From positions 107,583,501-107,647,500 of the forward strand of contig CM059586.1 in NCBI GenBank assembly GCA_030407085.1: a stretch of DNA of 64,000 bases, in the 5' to 3' direction. Position numbers and translations under genes: made by a program. Positions 33,593-44,095 of the stretch are shown in pieces. The DNA is from Trichopria drosophilae. Lineage: Eukaryota > Arthropoda > Insecta > Hymenoptera > Diapriidae. Under the pieces are notes generated by a model. The model made no database searches and was not told the origin of the DNA. It saw only the letters and a program-made list of their open reading frames with translations. The stretch's first letter is position 1. Each line of letters opens with the position of its first letter.

Positions 33593-35126
33593 TATATCTA
33601 AAAGAAGTATAAGAAATATAAGAAAAAAGTTAGTCAATGCGGGTACGAACAAGAATTTTGTCAACGAATATTGACGCTACTAGATAGCCCGAGCGGTGTT
33701 TAGTGGCTATGCGCACTTCGAGAGGTTCTCCATATGAGAGTGAGGGAGACATACTTATGCCTGCCTATGTAATCTGGTACCCCAAAATGCGTCTTGTTTG
33801 CCCTATCCGCTCTGTGCTTCTATGTACGCGTCTCTATTCGTTGATTTTGTGCACGCAGTGACAGTTTGCATCCACAATACATAACCTCTTTGATGGGACA
33901 TGCCCTCCCGCCGTTCCGTCGTTAACATATATATAACCGTTACTTTGGCAGCACAATCGTTCCGCGGGAATAATGTAATAAGTAACGCCAATCAAGTTGC
34001 ACTGGCCGGTCGTTTCGGCGTTACACGTGATTAGCTGTTTCGTATTTTTTCTCTCAGTGTACTTTTGAACCAATAAAAGTATCAACTCATTGTAATTTTA
34101 CCGAAAATCGGGATACACTCAAACGTCCAATAAATAGCGGCTCGTGACTGAACTGAGAAGCATATAAACATTGGACATGCGAATAATAAATACAGGCAAC
34201 GATACACGAATAGAATGTATCATTGGACACACCTCGTAATTAATATAAAATCTGATACAATAATATGATTATCTTTTTTATAATATCTATGACATCTAAA
34301 TTTTGAATAAATTTCATTCCAACCGTTATAATCATTTCAATTCGTTGATAAATATCAAAATGTACAGAATGTTCTTACGGATTTGACACATAAAACTTTG
34401 CACCATTTTGCCAACATGGACAAATTGTATAATAGCTTTGTTTGTCTTATTAAATTTATCGCTGTCTAATCAAAAATAAGGTTTTATCATTACAAAACGA
34501 TACATTTATGAATAGAATTTTTTTCATTGTGTGTGAACATAGGGAAATCCAGGTTAAGGCTATGCGCCTTATGATTGGTCGATTCCGGTGGAACGTCGCT
34601 TGCCCGCTGATTGGCTGTGATCGGTCATATGCGTCATACGTAATTTAGAGCCACAAAAATGTAAACAAAATACATAATTCTAGCGGCATACTACAAGATT
34701 TGAGAAAAGAATTGATCAGATAAGTTATTCGTTTTACTAAAATTATTTCAATTTACAGTAAAGAATCTGGTACTTTGTGTCGTGTTATACAGATAGAACC
34801 GCTCAGATCATCGGAAACAATTACATGGAAGATTTGTTGCTCAGTGCTCGAATATCGGAGTTGTGCTCCCGTGCGCATCTGCCTTCGGCCGGCTGAGCTG
34901 AACGGCGGAGAGAGGAATATAGCAGAGCTTAGCAATTTTCAGTCTTTTTTTATTTTTAATAGTAGTTTTATATATTTTGTCTAGGTATAAGATATATAAA
35001 ATAAATACAGATGAAATAATAGGGAATTATTTATATAAATTATCAGATGTTAAGTGGGGTGCTTTTACTTTTATATTATTTGCTCGAAAATAGGTTCTAA
35101 TTACAAAAATTGAGTCGAGGACATTA
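33593..35126. other. Non-coding flank with repeat fragments
   Basis: No credible coding region. A GC-richer patch near 34785-34920 carries overlapping ORFs on both strands without domains; 34553-34660 has GATTGG-type short repeats. The left end of the following hAT is not found here. Confidence 0.45.
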
Positions 35127-37693
35127 TTACTTGCAATTCTTCTTTGAAGATTTTACATCTGTGACGATCGAAAAAACTCTTTCGGCAGGAGCGTTAGAAT
35201 GCGAAAGAATACGAACGATTTTAAAAAGTTGAATAGAATTTGGGAAATGATCTACTTCGTTCGCATCTTTTTCTAAGAAAGCCCAAAAATCTCCGGGTGA
35301 TTTTGACCTAAGCCGCTCAATTTCATCGCGGGAAAAAAAGTCAGGCAAATCTCTCCATTCATTTTCTAGAGCGGTAGCATTAATTAAAAGAGGAAATTGT
35401 TCAGCAACTTTAATAATATTGATTGAATTTCTATTTTCGCGAGAAAGTGCAAAATCGGGATTTATAAAACACAGATTTTTGAAAAATGTATCGAAAAGAG
35501 GAAGACGAGATCGAGATTCGTGAATAGCACTCTTATAAAATTCCAAACACGTATTTCGCACTGTTTCCGCTATATCGGGATTTTCTTGTAAAAAGTCCTC
35601 AGCTTCAGGTCCTACATTAATGGCGAAGATATCTTTAAAGATTTTCGAATCAGCGACGTTTAGTGCTCCAATATTGTCAACATAGGTACTATGGAAGAAT
35701 GATATTATTTGAAATTAATGAAAGCAAGTTTGAACTTGTAGTTGATAATTCATAAACTTTTAATTGTGTTGACTGGAACTTGGCATTGCATGCATTGAAA
35801 TAATTTAAAACGTATTTTAAAAACAAAAGGAAAGCTTTAATTATAGGGTCGTTTAATAGGTTAAAAATTTGTTTAGCATTTTTGTTTTTAGCGTCTTCAA
35901 AAGTTTCAAAAAAGAAAAATTCACGTACCGGTACCCATTTATCGAATAACCGAACGATGCAGTTGTACCGGCATAACCACCGAGTTGCAGAAAGTTTTAA
36001 TAATTTATTGGGTTTAACATTGACAACGTTTGAATTTCACGAAGTTGTGCACTTCTTTTTGAACTATTATTTAGGTAAGTCGAAACTCCGCGAATTAATT
36101 CATCGAATGATTTTAGTATTTTATTACACGCATGATTCGCGACAAGTGCCAACGAATGACAAATGCATTTTACAATTAAAATATGTGGAACTCGTTCTTT
36201 TAAAAGTGTTGCAAATGATTTTTTTGGGCCTACCATCACACTTGCGTTGTCAGAAGCTGCTGGTACAATATTATGCAAGGGAATTTCTTTCTAACTAAAA
36301 GATGAAACGAATGCATCAAAAACTTTTTAAGTTGAACATTCTCGCGGATCAAGTTACAGTAGCTCTAGCAACATTAGGATTGGCATGCCATTGTCGTCTA
36401 TATATAACACCGTAATACAAAATTGTTTTCTTAAATCGATATCCGTACTCTCATCAACAAAGACAGTGTTCGGTTCTTAATGACGATTCTTGTAACGAGG
36501 GAAGGGGAAACGCGAAGCACCGCACGCGTGAAATTATTAACGAAAGTTAGTGTTTAAAATCGGGAGCTCGACCGCTCAACTAGTGGCACATATAACCGAC
36601 AATTTATACAAGAAAATAAATTTGAAGATCGTCTGTCTCGATCTAGTGCAACAGTAAAAATTCTCTTTTTTTTCCTTGCACCAAACACGAAGCACATATA
36701 CGGCACAATTCTTTACAGACAGAAAAATGAGATTTTTTTAATTGCTCAATTAACGTTTCTCAAGTCTGCGCCTATAACATTTGATACGATTTTAGTACAT
36801 TTTGTAGCTCCGAGACGAATTTCTTTCGCGATTTTAGAGTCGGGTAATGCGGCTTTAACTGTTTTGATGAAATGCTCCGCAGTTGAAAATGAAATGTTGT
36901 GTTCAGCAAAGAAAGCAGAAAAAAGAATTTCAGCTGTTTTTATTGAATTTTCGAAGTTGTTTAAACTTGGATCGTTTTCCGTATTTAACAATTTCTTGTT
37001 ATCTTTATGAAGATCCGTATTATGTTGAATAATTAGCATATTGAAGTTTTGATCGATCAATGATCGAATTTTTTTTTTTATGTTTAAACAATTTAAAATA
37101 GCAAAAAATAACATCCCACAAAGGAAAAAAGGTTTACACGAGTACAAAATCGATTACAGACGAATTACATTCCGTCGAAAAATCTATCAAGTCCAGGCGG
37201 ATGAGACGTAAATTTTACAAGTCCATAACTTTTGTAAAAATAATTTCTACCAGTTTTAACTAATAGAGGGTATTAATATAACCGTAATTAATCTACCATT
37301 AAAAGCATTAAGCTACAGTATGGTCGGAAAGTGTTTATTTCCGAACTTTTTTCCGGCGAAAAATCGATCAAGTAGAGGCGGATGAGACGTAAATTTTAAT
37401 GGCAACGAACGATTGTCTGTCAAAAGTGAAGAATACCTAACATGGTTTTTTGATCGATGATTTTGTAACATCTTTTAATAGATCATAAATTACAAGTCCG
37501 AAATAAATGTAATTTTACCATGTCGAAGAAAGAATTGTTTCCACGTGTGCTCAGGTCGATATCGTCGATATTTTTTGCTATGGCAGGAGCATTGTTTCGC
37601 AGAAAATGTATCTTCTTTTTCACGGACAATCCAGTTGGCTGCACTTTTATACACCACTGAGGTATTTTCCGTTTTAAATTGAAAATAGTACAA
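35127..37693 (-). pseudogene. Decayed hAT transposase
   Basis: Pieces of one protein appear in order on the minus strand: a Cys-containing BED-like segment (37490-37693, NWIVREKED..AKQCSCH), the N-terminal helical region (36746-37147, with STAEHFIKTVK), the first catalytic block (VDESTDI, ~36460), the second with its Asp and Cys/His (ASDNASVMVG, CICHSLALVA, 35997-36278), and the dimerisation domain (NAPAERVFSIV, 35127-35561). Several stops and shifts separate them. It belongs to a different hAT lineage from 3386-9862 although the outer tips are similar. Confidence 0.85.
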
Positions 37694-37893
37694 ACTATTT
37701 CAAAATAACCTCACTTGTATTTCGTTATGCACGAATAAAATAACTCTTGGTCACAAGAACATTAACTTTTCACACAGAAAATCTATAAAATAACACACCA
37801 CTTCCCGTAATTTTCAAAATGATTTCTGTATCGACTGATGTTTCTCGAACCAGAGATTATCCCGTTTTAAGAGAACCGCGTATGTAGGATCAC

Positions 37894-37912
37894 AGTCTCA
37901 CGTGTTGCCAAC
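37894..37912 (-). mobile_element. Right terminus of decayed hAT
   Basis: CACGTGTTGCCAACCCTA is the inverse of a TAGGGTTGGCAACACGTG tip, resembling TAGGGTTGCCAAC of the other hAT. It lies 200 bp upstream of the BED segment, where the 5' end should be. The partner end and target duplication are not found. Confidence 0.55.
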
Positions 37913-38520
37913 CCTATCATGACGAGGGAGTTGATTGGTCAATGACAGAACGAAGGGCTGCCCAATTTTTATTACATATAGAGAAATGTGAAAATAACTT
38001 GATTATACAAAATATTACGTTTCAAAAATAAAAATTAATTATTAATAAGCCGCTACACTAAAATGATGAATTACCATTTCAATATGTATTTTGTGCTTTT
38101 GTAATTTTTTTTAACGTGTTCGTAAGGTAGATGAGGTATGTGTTCGAGATTTTTCCTCCACTACTAATCGCCTCCCCGAACACATTTTCACACAGCTACA
38201 TAACACAAGCCTAAAAAAATTCCATGAAAATGTGAAAACCGCGAGCCGCGAGCTTTGTCTTCTCAACAGCCGTGGTAGAAGGACGCCAACATGGATCAAA
38301 CCAATTGCGTCAAATGCATTTCGTCAATAAAATGTATAACATTTTTTAATATATATATATATATGTGTGCGTGTGTGTGCGTGCGTGCGTGCATGCGTAG
38401 AAAGCTATGTTGTATGTTTCATTCACTACTGTGAGTTCTAAAGTTGTTAAATCTTCAGACCAGCTTATCTAATTAGTATAGGGTAGAAGCTGGAAAATAC
38501 CTACTCTACTAATTTCTATT
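37913..38520. other. AT-rich with (TA)n/(GTGC)n microsatellite
   Basis: No gene is visible. A compound microsatellite, (AT)n then (GTGT/GCGT)n, lies at 38349-38396. Confidence 0.6.
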
Positions 38521-38890
38521 GTCTAAACTGTAAAGAAAGGCGATGTAATTGTACTGCGTGTCACGTTGGAAAGAAATCGATTCATGTGTAACGTGGTGAA
38601 AGCACAAGTCGTATGTAAAATTACATGAAGATATATTGCACATTTGTAATCTATGTTTAATCAACCAAACTTAAATTTTCAAAATAAGAAAGCCCATGGT
38701 TTTCTAAACTAAATGTAAAAATGGTAAAAAAATATCAGAATTTGTATTATTGCTGTTGACAGATTATTTATATATCTCAATTATAACACCATGAAAATTT
38801 AGATACGGCTGTAATTTTACTACGTTAAACGTGAATTGATTTATTTCCAACGTGACACGTAGTGAAATCACATAGAAATTTTTCACATTA
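38521..38890. repeat. Inverted-repeat MITE remnant
   Basis: GTGTCACGTTGGAAAGAAAT near 38558 is inverted at TTATTTCCAACGTGACAC near 38840. The match extends over ~60 bp each side (38536-38602 with 38812-38876). Interior is AT-rich; edges uncertain. Confidence 0.6.
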
Positions 38891-39099
38891 CGACAGCTCT
38901 ATGCGTGAAACTGAAATGATGACAATAATCGTTAAAAAAGTACAAATCTATTAAAGAAATTGACTTGAATGAAAGAAAGATCTGTGCCATGACTGACTTT
39001 AATTTAGGTTTGAAAACACCAAAAATAAATAATGTTAATTTATTAATAATATTTTTTAAATGATTTCAGGGTATATGAAAACCAAAGATGTGCGAATAG

Positions 39100-39114
39100 A
39101 AACTTTTATTTATT
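39100..39114 (-). promoter_or_regulatory. Poly(A) signal of the minus-strand gene
   Basis: TTTATTTATT on the plus strand gives overlapping AATAAA hexamers on the minus strand, ~35 nt past the stop of the exon at 39147. Confidence 0.5.
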
Positions 39115-39146
39115 GTAGAATAGCTTAAGCAATAATTATTAATAAT

Positions 39147-39317
39147 TCATTTAAAAATTATAACTCTTGTATTGTTATTTCGTTTCCACCGACGTCTGCC
39201 CCGGGTTGCCTGTGCTGATCTTTGATTAATTAATCCTGCCATTTGGTGCTGCATTATTCTTATGTCGTTTTGCAACATTTCGATTTGGTTTGGAGCATAT
39301 GTGGATTGGTGGCGGCA
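39147..39317 (-). CDS. Last exon, unknown coiled-coil protein
   Basis: On the minus strand an acceptor-like CATTCTTAG precedes 39317, and 56 codons run to TGA at 39147-39149. The peptide has a heptad-like helix (NQIEMLQNDIRIMQHQMAG) and a basic tail rich in Arg (TRGRRRWKRNNN). It is in phase 0 with the exon at 40677-40844, and a poly(A) signal follows. The longer ORF in another frame (39226-39408) is less convincing. The family is not recognised; a small DNA- or RNA-binding or dimerising protein is possible from composition only. Confidence 0.5.
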   Translation of the reverse strand, partial: CRHQSTYAPNQIEMLQNDIRIMQHQMAGLINQRSAQATRGRRRWKRNNNTRVIIFK

Positions 39318-39434
39318 CTAAGAATGGTTGTTGATGTCTATCATAGGAGGCCTGTGGTTGTGAGAGTTGGGTGTCTGAAGGTGGTTGATGCGGTACTGTA
39401 GTCGTCATTAGAGACTAGGTCGCAATAAAGAGAC

Positions 39435-39888
39435 TGTTAGGTTAGGTCGCGAGGTTGGCAACCGTGTTTGCCAACCGATAAGAGATATCGGAAGTCGGAC
39501 TAGGCCGGAAAGCGTGCGAAAAGGCATTCAATTCTCGTCCGTCGTGGAAGTCGCCGCGCGTGCGAAATTGGGTCGACGACGCGGCCAAGCCGGGCTGTAG
39601 TTTCTATCGAAAACGCGTCGAATAATAAGTTAGCGCCAAGTCGGGCGTTTAGATTATAGTTAAAACCGAGTGCAAGTCGGCACTGACAAATTGGAAACCG
39701 CGGTACTATTTTTGTGCCTTTCTTGATACTGACCAGCGTGCTCTCGAACACGTGTTCGCAAAGACCGATCGGAACTAGTTTACGGAGAAGTGTACTGTTC
39801 GTTTAGAATCAAATACAGTTTTTGATAATTGATTCAGTATGTTATTTATTTAACAATTCTTATATCCTCGTATCAAGAGGATATTACA
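39435..39888. mobile_element. Candidate solo LTR in intron
   Basis: The block starts TGTTAGGTTAGG and ends GGATATTACA (TG..CA), is CpG-rich, and has the size and composition of an LTR. I find no target duplication; the following MITE begins within two bases of the right edge and may have disturbed it. Confidence 0.4.
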
Positions 39889-39891
39889 GTA

Positions 39892-40520
39892 CACGGAAAG
39901 AAATTTTAGGTGCATACGGCCCGACAACAATCGGCCTTCAGAGCCTTCATCCGTTAAGTCGGTACGGCCCTCAAGAAAAGTAGTTCCCAAGGCATGCATC
40001 AGCTGTCGCTGCTTATCCTTCCGGTCGTGTCGGCCGAAAAATAGTTCGGCCAAAATAGCCCGGGTAACGGGCACGTGTGATCCCAGAGCATACGGCAAGT
40101 GCAAACCTGTGTCGTGTGTACTCACTGTGCAGTATATACGTAATCTTTATATTAATTTTTTTTTTTTAGTGAAATAAAAACTTATGATATGAACTTTGAT
40201 TCAGACATCAACAAATGAATTCCTTATAGTTAGTTTCTTAGATGTTTTATGCGCAGATTGTACCTGAAGGCAACAGCAGGCACAGAATCAGGTTCTTATA
40301 CGTCTGTATATTAAGACATGGCGCGCCGCATAGGTTAGGTTTGTATTACCGGCGAGTTCGGCAGGCCCTGCTTGCTTTCTGTTAGAGAACGTCTGTTTGA
40401 ACCGCCGGGCTAAAACGGCTTGGGTGTCAAAGCTTCTGACGCCTAAGACGACTTGCTTAACAGTGTTAGGCTGAGACAGCCGGCGAGTTCGGCACTTCTC
40501 ATCTAAAATTTCTTTCAGTG
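39892..40520. mobile_element. 629-bp TA-flanked MITE
   Basis: CACGGAAAGAAATTTTAGGTG at the left and the inverse of CACTGAAAGAAATTTTAGATG at the right form ~21-bp ends with two or three mismatches. TA lies on both sides (39890-39891, 40521-40522). CGGCGAGTTCGGCA occurs twice inside near 40349 and 40481. It lies in the intron of the minus-strand gene. Confidence 0.82.
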
Positions 40521-40676
40521 TAGATGTGCTGTTCAGTGCGGTGGCAGTTGCGGGTGTGGTGGCAGTTCCAAATGTGTAGCGGGCTGTACCTTGTGGACAA
40601 TATTTAAAAATAATCTATACATATGACATTTTATAATTATTCTTAGGACGTTCTATTAATTTGATTATCCACTTAC

Positions 40677-40844
40677 ATAATTGCGGTTGGCAAACAGCTG
40701 CTGTCGCAATTGTTTTATCATCTCCTTTAAGTGAGCGACAACGTCACTCTGTTCAGAAGGTGGACGTGGCGGAGGCAGTGATATATTACTCAACGGCAAA
40801 GGAGCGCTGCTCGATGACGGGGGTCTTCCAACGGAATGAAGGAT
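40677..40844 (-). CDS. Internal exon, unknown coiled-coil protein
   Basis: Exactly 56 codons lie between an acceptor (CTTTTTCAG before 40844) and a consensus donor (GTAAGT at 40671-40676), minus strand. The peptide is proline/serine-rich (PPSSSSAPLPLS, LPPPRPP), then a helix (DVVAHLKEMIKQLRQQLF) likely continuing as a coiled coil into the next exon. The 1,359-nt intron (39318-40676) holds a candidate solo LTR and a MITE. Upstream exons are not identified; 48921-49068 is not phase-compatible for direct joining. Confidence 0.55.
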
Positions 40845-41559
40845 CTGAAAAAGATGAATGCATAAATTTATTATTACCTGCAATGCAATTATTAATAATT
40901 AATGGGAAAAGTATAAATTATTATCATATATGTAATAAATAATTAAGTAGTGGATTCTTACGATCACTACACATGAAACATAGCATAAAATATGCAATAA
41001 AAATGACGCTACAAATAATCAATTTCTGACAATTTTAATTAGGCCAGCAAATTAGACAAAAAAAGGGCTTGAGCGGGAAAGTGAACGCAATTTAATGAAA
41101 CCTTTTGGGGCTTATTTGGGACGTTTTGAAAAGCTTATTTAGAAGTTTGCGTATTCCTAGGGGCGCGGGAATTTGTACGGGGGCCCCCTTTTATAAAAAT
41201 TTCGTTTTTTCGCCATATCTCGGCCAATTGCTATCGGAAATTAACGTTCGACCTCTCATTTTGTAGCATTTTTTGCGCCCTACAATTTTGTTTCTCAACA
41301 TTTTCCACGTAGAGTCAATGGTTCACGTGTTTTTTGCGGTGGAACGTGGGGGGGACATTAATTTTCATGTTTTTTTTGCATTTATCTCGTTTTGGTGAAG
41401 ATAAATCACTTTTTTCGTTGAAATAAAAGTTATAGAGCTTGAAAAAACGAACAAAATGAGCTATGACTCGATCCGATTCGTCGACAATAGGCCGCCAGGA
41501 CGGAGGCACGCGCCGGGCCGAGTTCGTTTTCGCTTCTGTCTTTTTTCTGGACGCTGGTA

Positions 41560-42630
41560 CGAAAACTTCAGAAAGACTACGGCGTTCTAGGATTCACCAA
41601 ACGATGGAAATCATATTCACGGCAGACACAATCATGCAGACTAGCCAGGAAAAATTCTTGGCCAACGACGGAAACAAAAAACGTTTAATAGAAATGCTCA
41701 GGACATACTTAACGAGTGCTAACATCTCAGTTGAACAGGCACACGAGGACCCCGATAGAGAAATCGTACAAACCGCCATCGACTATTCTATGAGTTACGA
41801 TTACGTTGAAATTATCGGCGAAGATGTCGACTTGCTCGTCCTTCTAACCGCTCTTGCACAGGGCAAAAATAACATTTTTTTTCAAGAAGCCGGCGAAAGG
41901 GAAAATACCCACTGTTATCTACTCTCTTGAAAGCCTGAAAAACGATGCATTGTCGCGAAATATTTTATTCCTACACGCTTTCAGTGGGTGTGACACCACG
42001 TCCGGTTTTTACAATGTCGGGAAAAAGAAATTCATGAAACTGCTTGCAAAGAATCCAAAGTTTGTACCGTCAGCAGAGATGTTTAAAAGTAAGAAGGTCG
42101 ACTCGACTGTCATCGTGGCAGCAGCAGAACGAATTTTAATAGCTATTTACGGTGGGAACGAACAAGACGAGTCGCTAGATTCTCTGCGATTTAAACGCTT
42201 CGCACAATCCGTCACGAAAATGAAATTTAACTTGTCGAGTCTTCCACCAACGCGAAACGCAGCGCGATTGCACACTTTGCGAACCTACTACCAGGTTCAA
42301 AAGTGGCTGGGACATATACCGGAACCTATCGAATGGGGTTGGCGAAAGACGAACTTCAAAATCTTGGCTTGCAGATGTACGGGAAGGTGTGGCGCGGCTT
42401 GTGGATGTCGCAAATCTGGCATGAAATGTTCTGTTTTTTGTCGCAATTGTGATGAAGAAACATGCGACAACCTGAGCAATGTCCACGAGGACATCGAATC
42501 CGATGACGAATGCGATTTCATCGACGACAGCCCTGCATTGCACTACATGGAAGAAGAAGGCAATGAACAAGAAGAGGACAGTGAGCTGGAAGAACCCTTA
42601 AACAAACGATCAAGGATCGTTAGTAACTAA
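41560..42630 (+). pseudogene. XPG/PIN-like nuclease with CXC domain
   Basis: The frame runs from the inner edge of the left arm. First part (ATG at 41604): SQEKFLANDGNKKRLIEML, then a metal-site-like EIIGEDVDLLVLL, the acidic pattern of XPG/FEN1-type PIN nucleases. Second part (from 41854): FLHAFSGCDTTSGFY, resembling the XPG GCD helix-hairpin segment; later a tesmin/TSO1-like CXC domain (CRCTGRCGAACGCRKSGMKC, 42369-42470) and an acidic tail. A one-base shift in a run of eight T (41875-41882) separates the two frames. The N-terminal PIN strand is missing, cut by the arm. XPG-type nucleases are described in Academ transposons; assignment there is tentative. Confidence 0.75.
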
Positions 42631-43196
42631 AAAAATGTACAAACGCTGTATTTTTCAAAAATTACTTTTCATCGGCTACAATAAAAAAAAGATAATGAAA
42701 ATGAATGATTTTGAAAATAACTTATTTCAACTTTTTTGAATTGCTTTATTCTACACAGCCCACTTCCTTTCATTACATTTCAATAATTAAATACTAAACA
42801 ATTATATTATTCTACAATTTCATATAATTGTACAAAATTGTTATAACACTTATTCAACAAATTAAAACATATTATAATACATTACTTTTTATATTGTCAT
42901 TGTATGAAATATTTCAAAATTTATATCTCACATACTACAGTAAAAACATTCCATTCTAATTTGGTTTCGAAATTACACTTCAATTACACTTACAAAATAA
43001 CACTGATTCTTGTTATGTTAATAAATGAGAATTTTAATAAGTTATATACTTCAAAATTGCCAAATATGTTGACAATCGATTTATTTTCGGACGCTCTTTC
43101 GTACGCAATGTACAATAAATTTCCAAGTAATACACGGCTAATATTAGGTATTTTCATTCTGCATAAAAATATTAGTAATTTGTTACGATTGCATGC
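42631..43196. other. AT-rich spacer in XPG element
   Basis: No further gene is visible between the nuclease stop and the right arm. Overlapping ORFs at 42904-43320 on both strands lack domains and run into the arm. Confidence 0.5.
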
Positions 43197-43747
43197 GTTA
43201 GAAAAAAGACAAAAGCGAAAACATCGCCGATGTCGGACCGGCGCGTGCTCCGTCCTGGCGGCCATTTCGTGCCGCTGCGACGGACGGAACGCCTGCCTTC
43301 CATGGTCTATTGTCGACTAATCGGATCGAGTCATAGCTCATGTTGTTCGTTTTTTAAGCTCTCTTTTATTTTAACGAAAAAAGTGATTTATCTTCACCAA
43401 AACGAGATAAATGCAAAAAAACGTGAAAATGAATGTCCCCCCCCCCCCACCTTTCACCGCAAAAAACACGTGAACCATTGACTCTACGTGGAAAATGTTG
43501 AGAAACACAATTGTAGGGCGCAAAAAATGCTACAAAATGAGAGGTCGAACGTTAATTTCCGATAGCAATTGGCCGAGATATGGCAAAAAAACGAAATTTT
43601 TATAAAAGGGGGCCCCCGTACAAATTCCCGCGCCCCTGGGAATACGCAAACTTCTAAATAAGCTTTTCAAAACGTCCCAAATAAGCCCCAAAAGGTTTCA
43701 TTAAATTGCGTTCACTTTCCCGCTCAAAACCTAATTTGACTGGCCTA

Positions 43748-44095
43748 GATATCGACCTGAGCACACGTGGAAAAAATTCTTTCTTCGACATGGATCGATT
43801 TTTCGCCGTTAATAAGTTCGGACATAAACACTTTCGGACCATAATGTAGCTAAATGGTTTTAATGGTAGATTAATTAAGGTTATATTAATACCCTCTATT
43901 AGTTAAATCTGGTAGAAATTATTTTTACAAAAGTTATGAACTTGTAAAATTTACGTCTCATCCGCCTTTACTTGATCGATTTTTCGCCGGAAATAAACAC
44001 TTTCCGACCATACTGTAGCTAAATGGTTTTAATGGTAGATTAATTACGGTTATATTAATACCCTCTATTAGTTAAAACTAATAAAAAACAATAGA
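43748..44095 (+). mobile_element. hAT fragment (second copy)
   Basis: GATATCGACCTGAGCACACG and the following sequence match the inverse of 37560 leftward: the tail of the BED-like exon, then the intron-like region (CTTGATCGATTTTTCGCCG, ACCATACTGTAGCT, GGTAGATTAATTA). A ~183-bp part is duplicated in tandem here (ACCATAATGTAGCT near 43838; ACCATACTGTAGCT near 44008). It is a truncated relative of 35127-37912. Confidence 0.75.

Larger units (their letters stand above)
41040..43747 (+). mobile_element. Long-inverted-repeat element with XPG/CXC gene
   Basis: Arms of ~516 bp (41040-41555) and ~551 bp (43197-43747) are inverted copies starting TAGGCCAG and matching in order (GAGCGGGAAAGTG, GGGGGCCCCC, TCAATGGTTCACGTG, GACAATAG). 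The right arm has ~40 bp extra. Between them lies a plus-strand nuclease-like gene and AT-rich sequence (42640-43190). No target duplication is evident. The right edge abuts a hAT fragment. Confidence 0.85.

Noticed and set aside
34775..34984. ORFs on both strands near 34.8 kb
   Set aside because: No domain, no splice context, and mirrored openness on opposite strands.
39226..39408. 60-aa minus-strand ORF at 39226-39408 as the coding frame
   Set aside because: The alternative frame from an acceptor at 39317 gives a coiled-coil and basic tail in phase with the upstream exon, and runs to a stop near a poly(A) signal.
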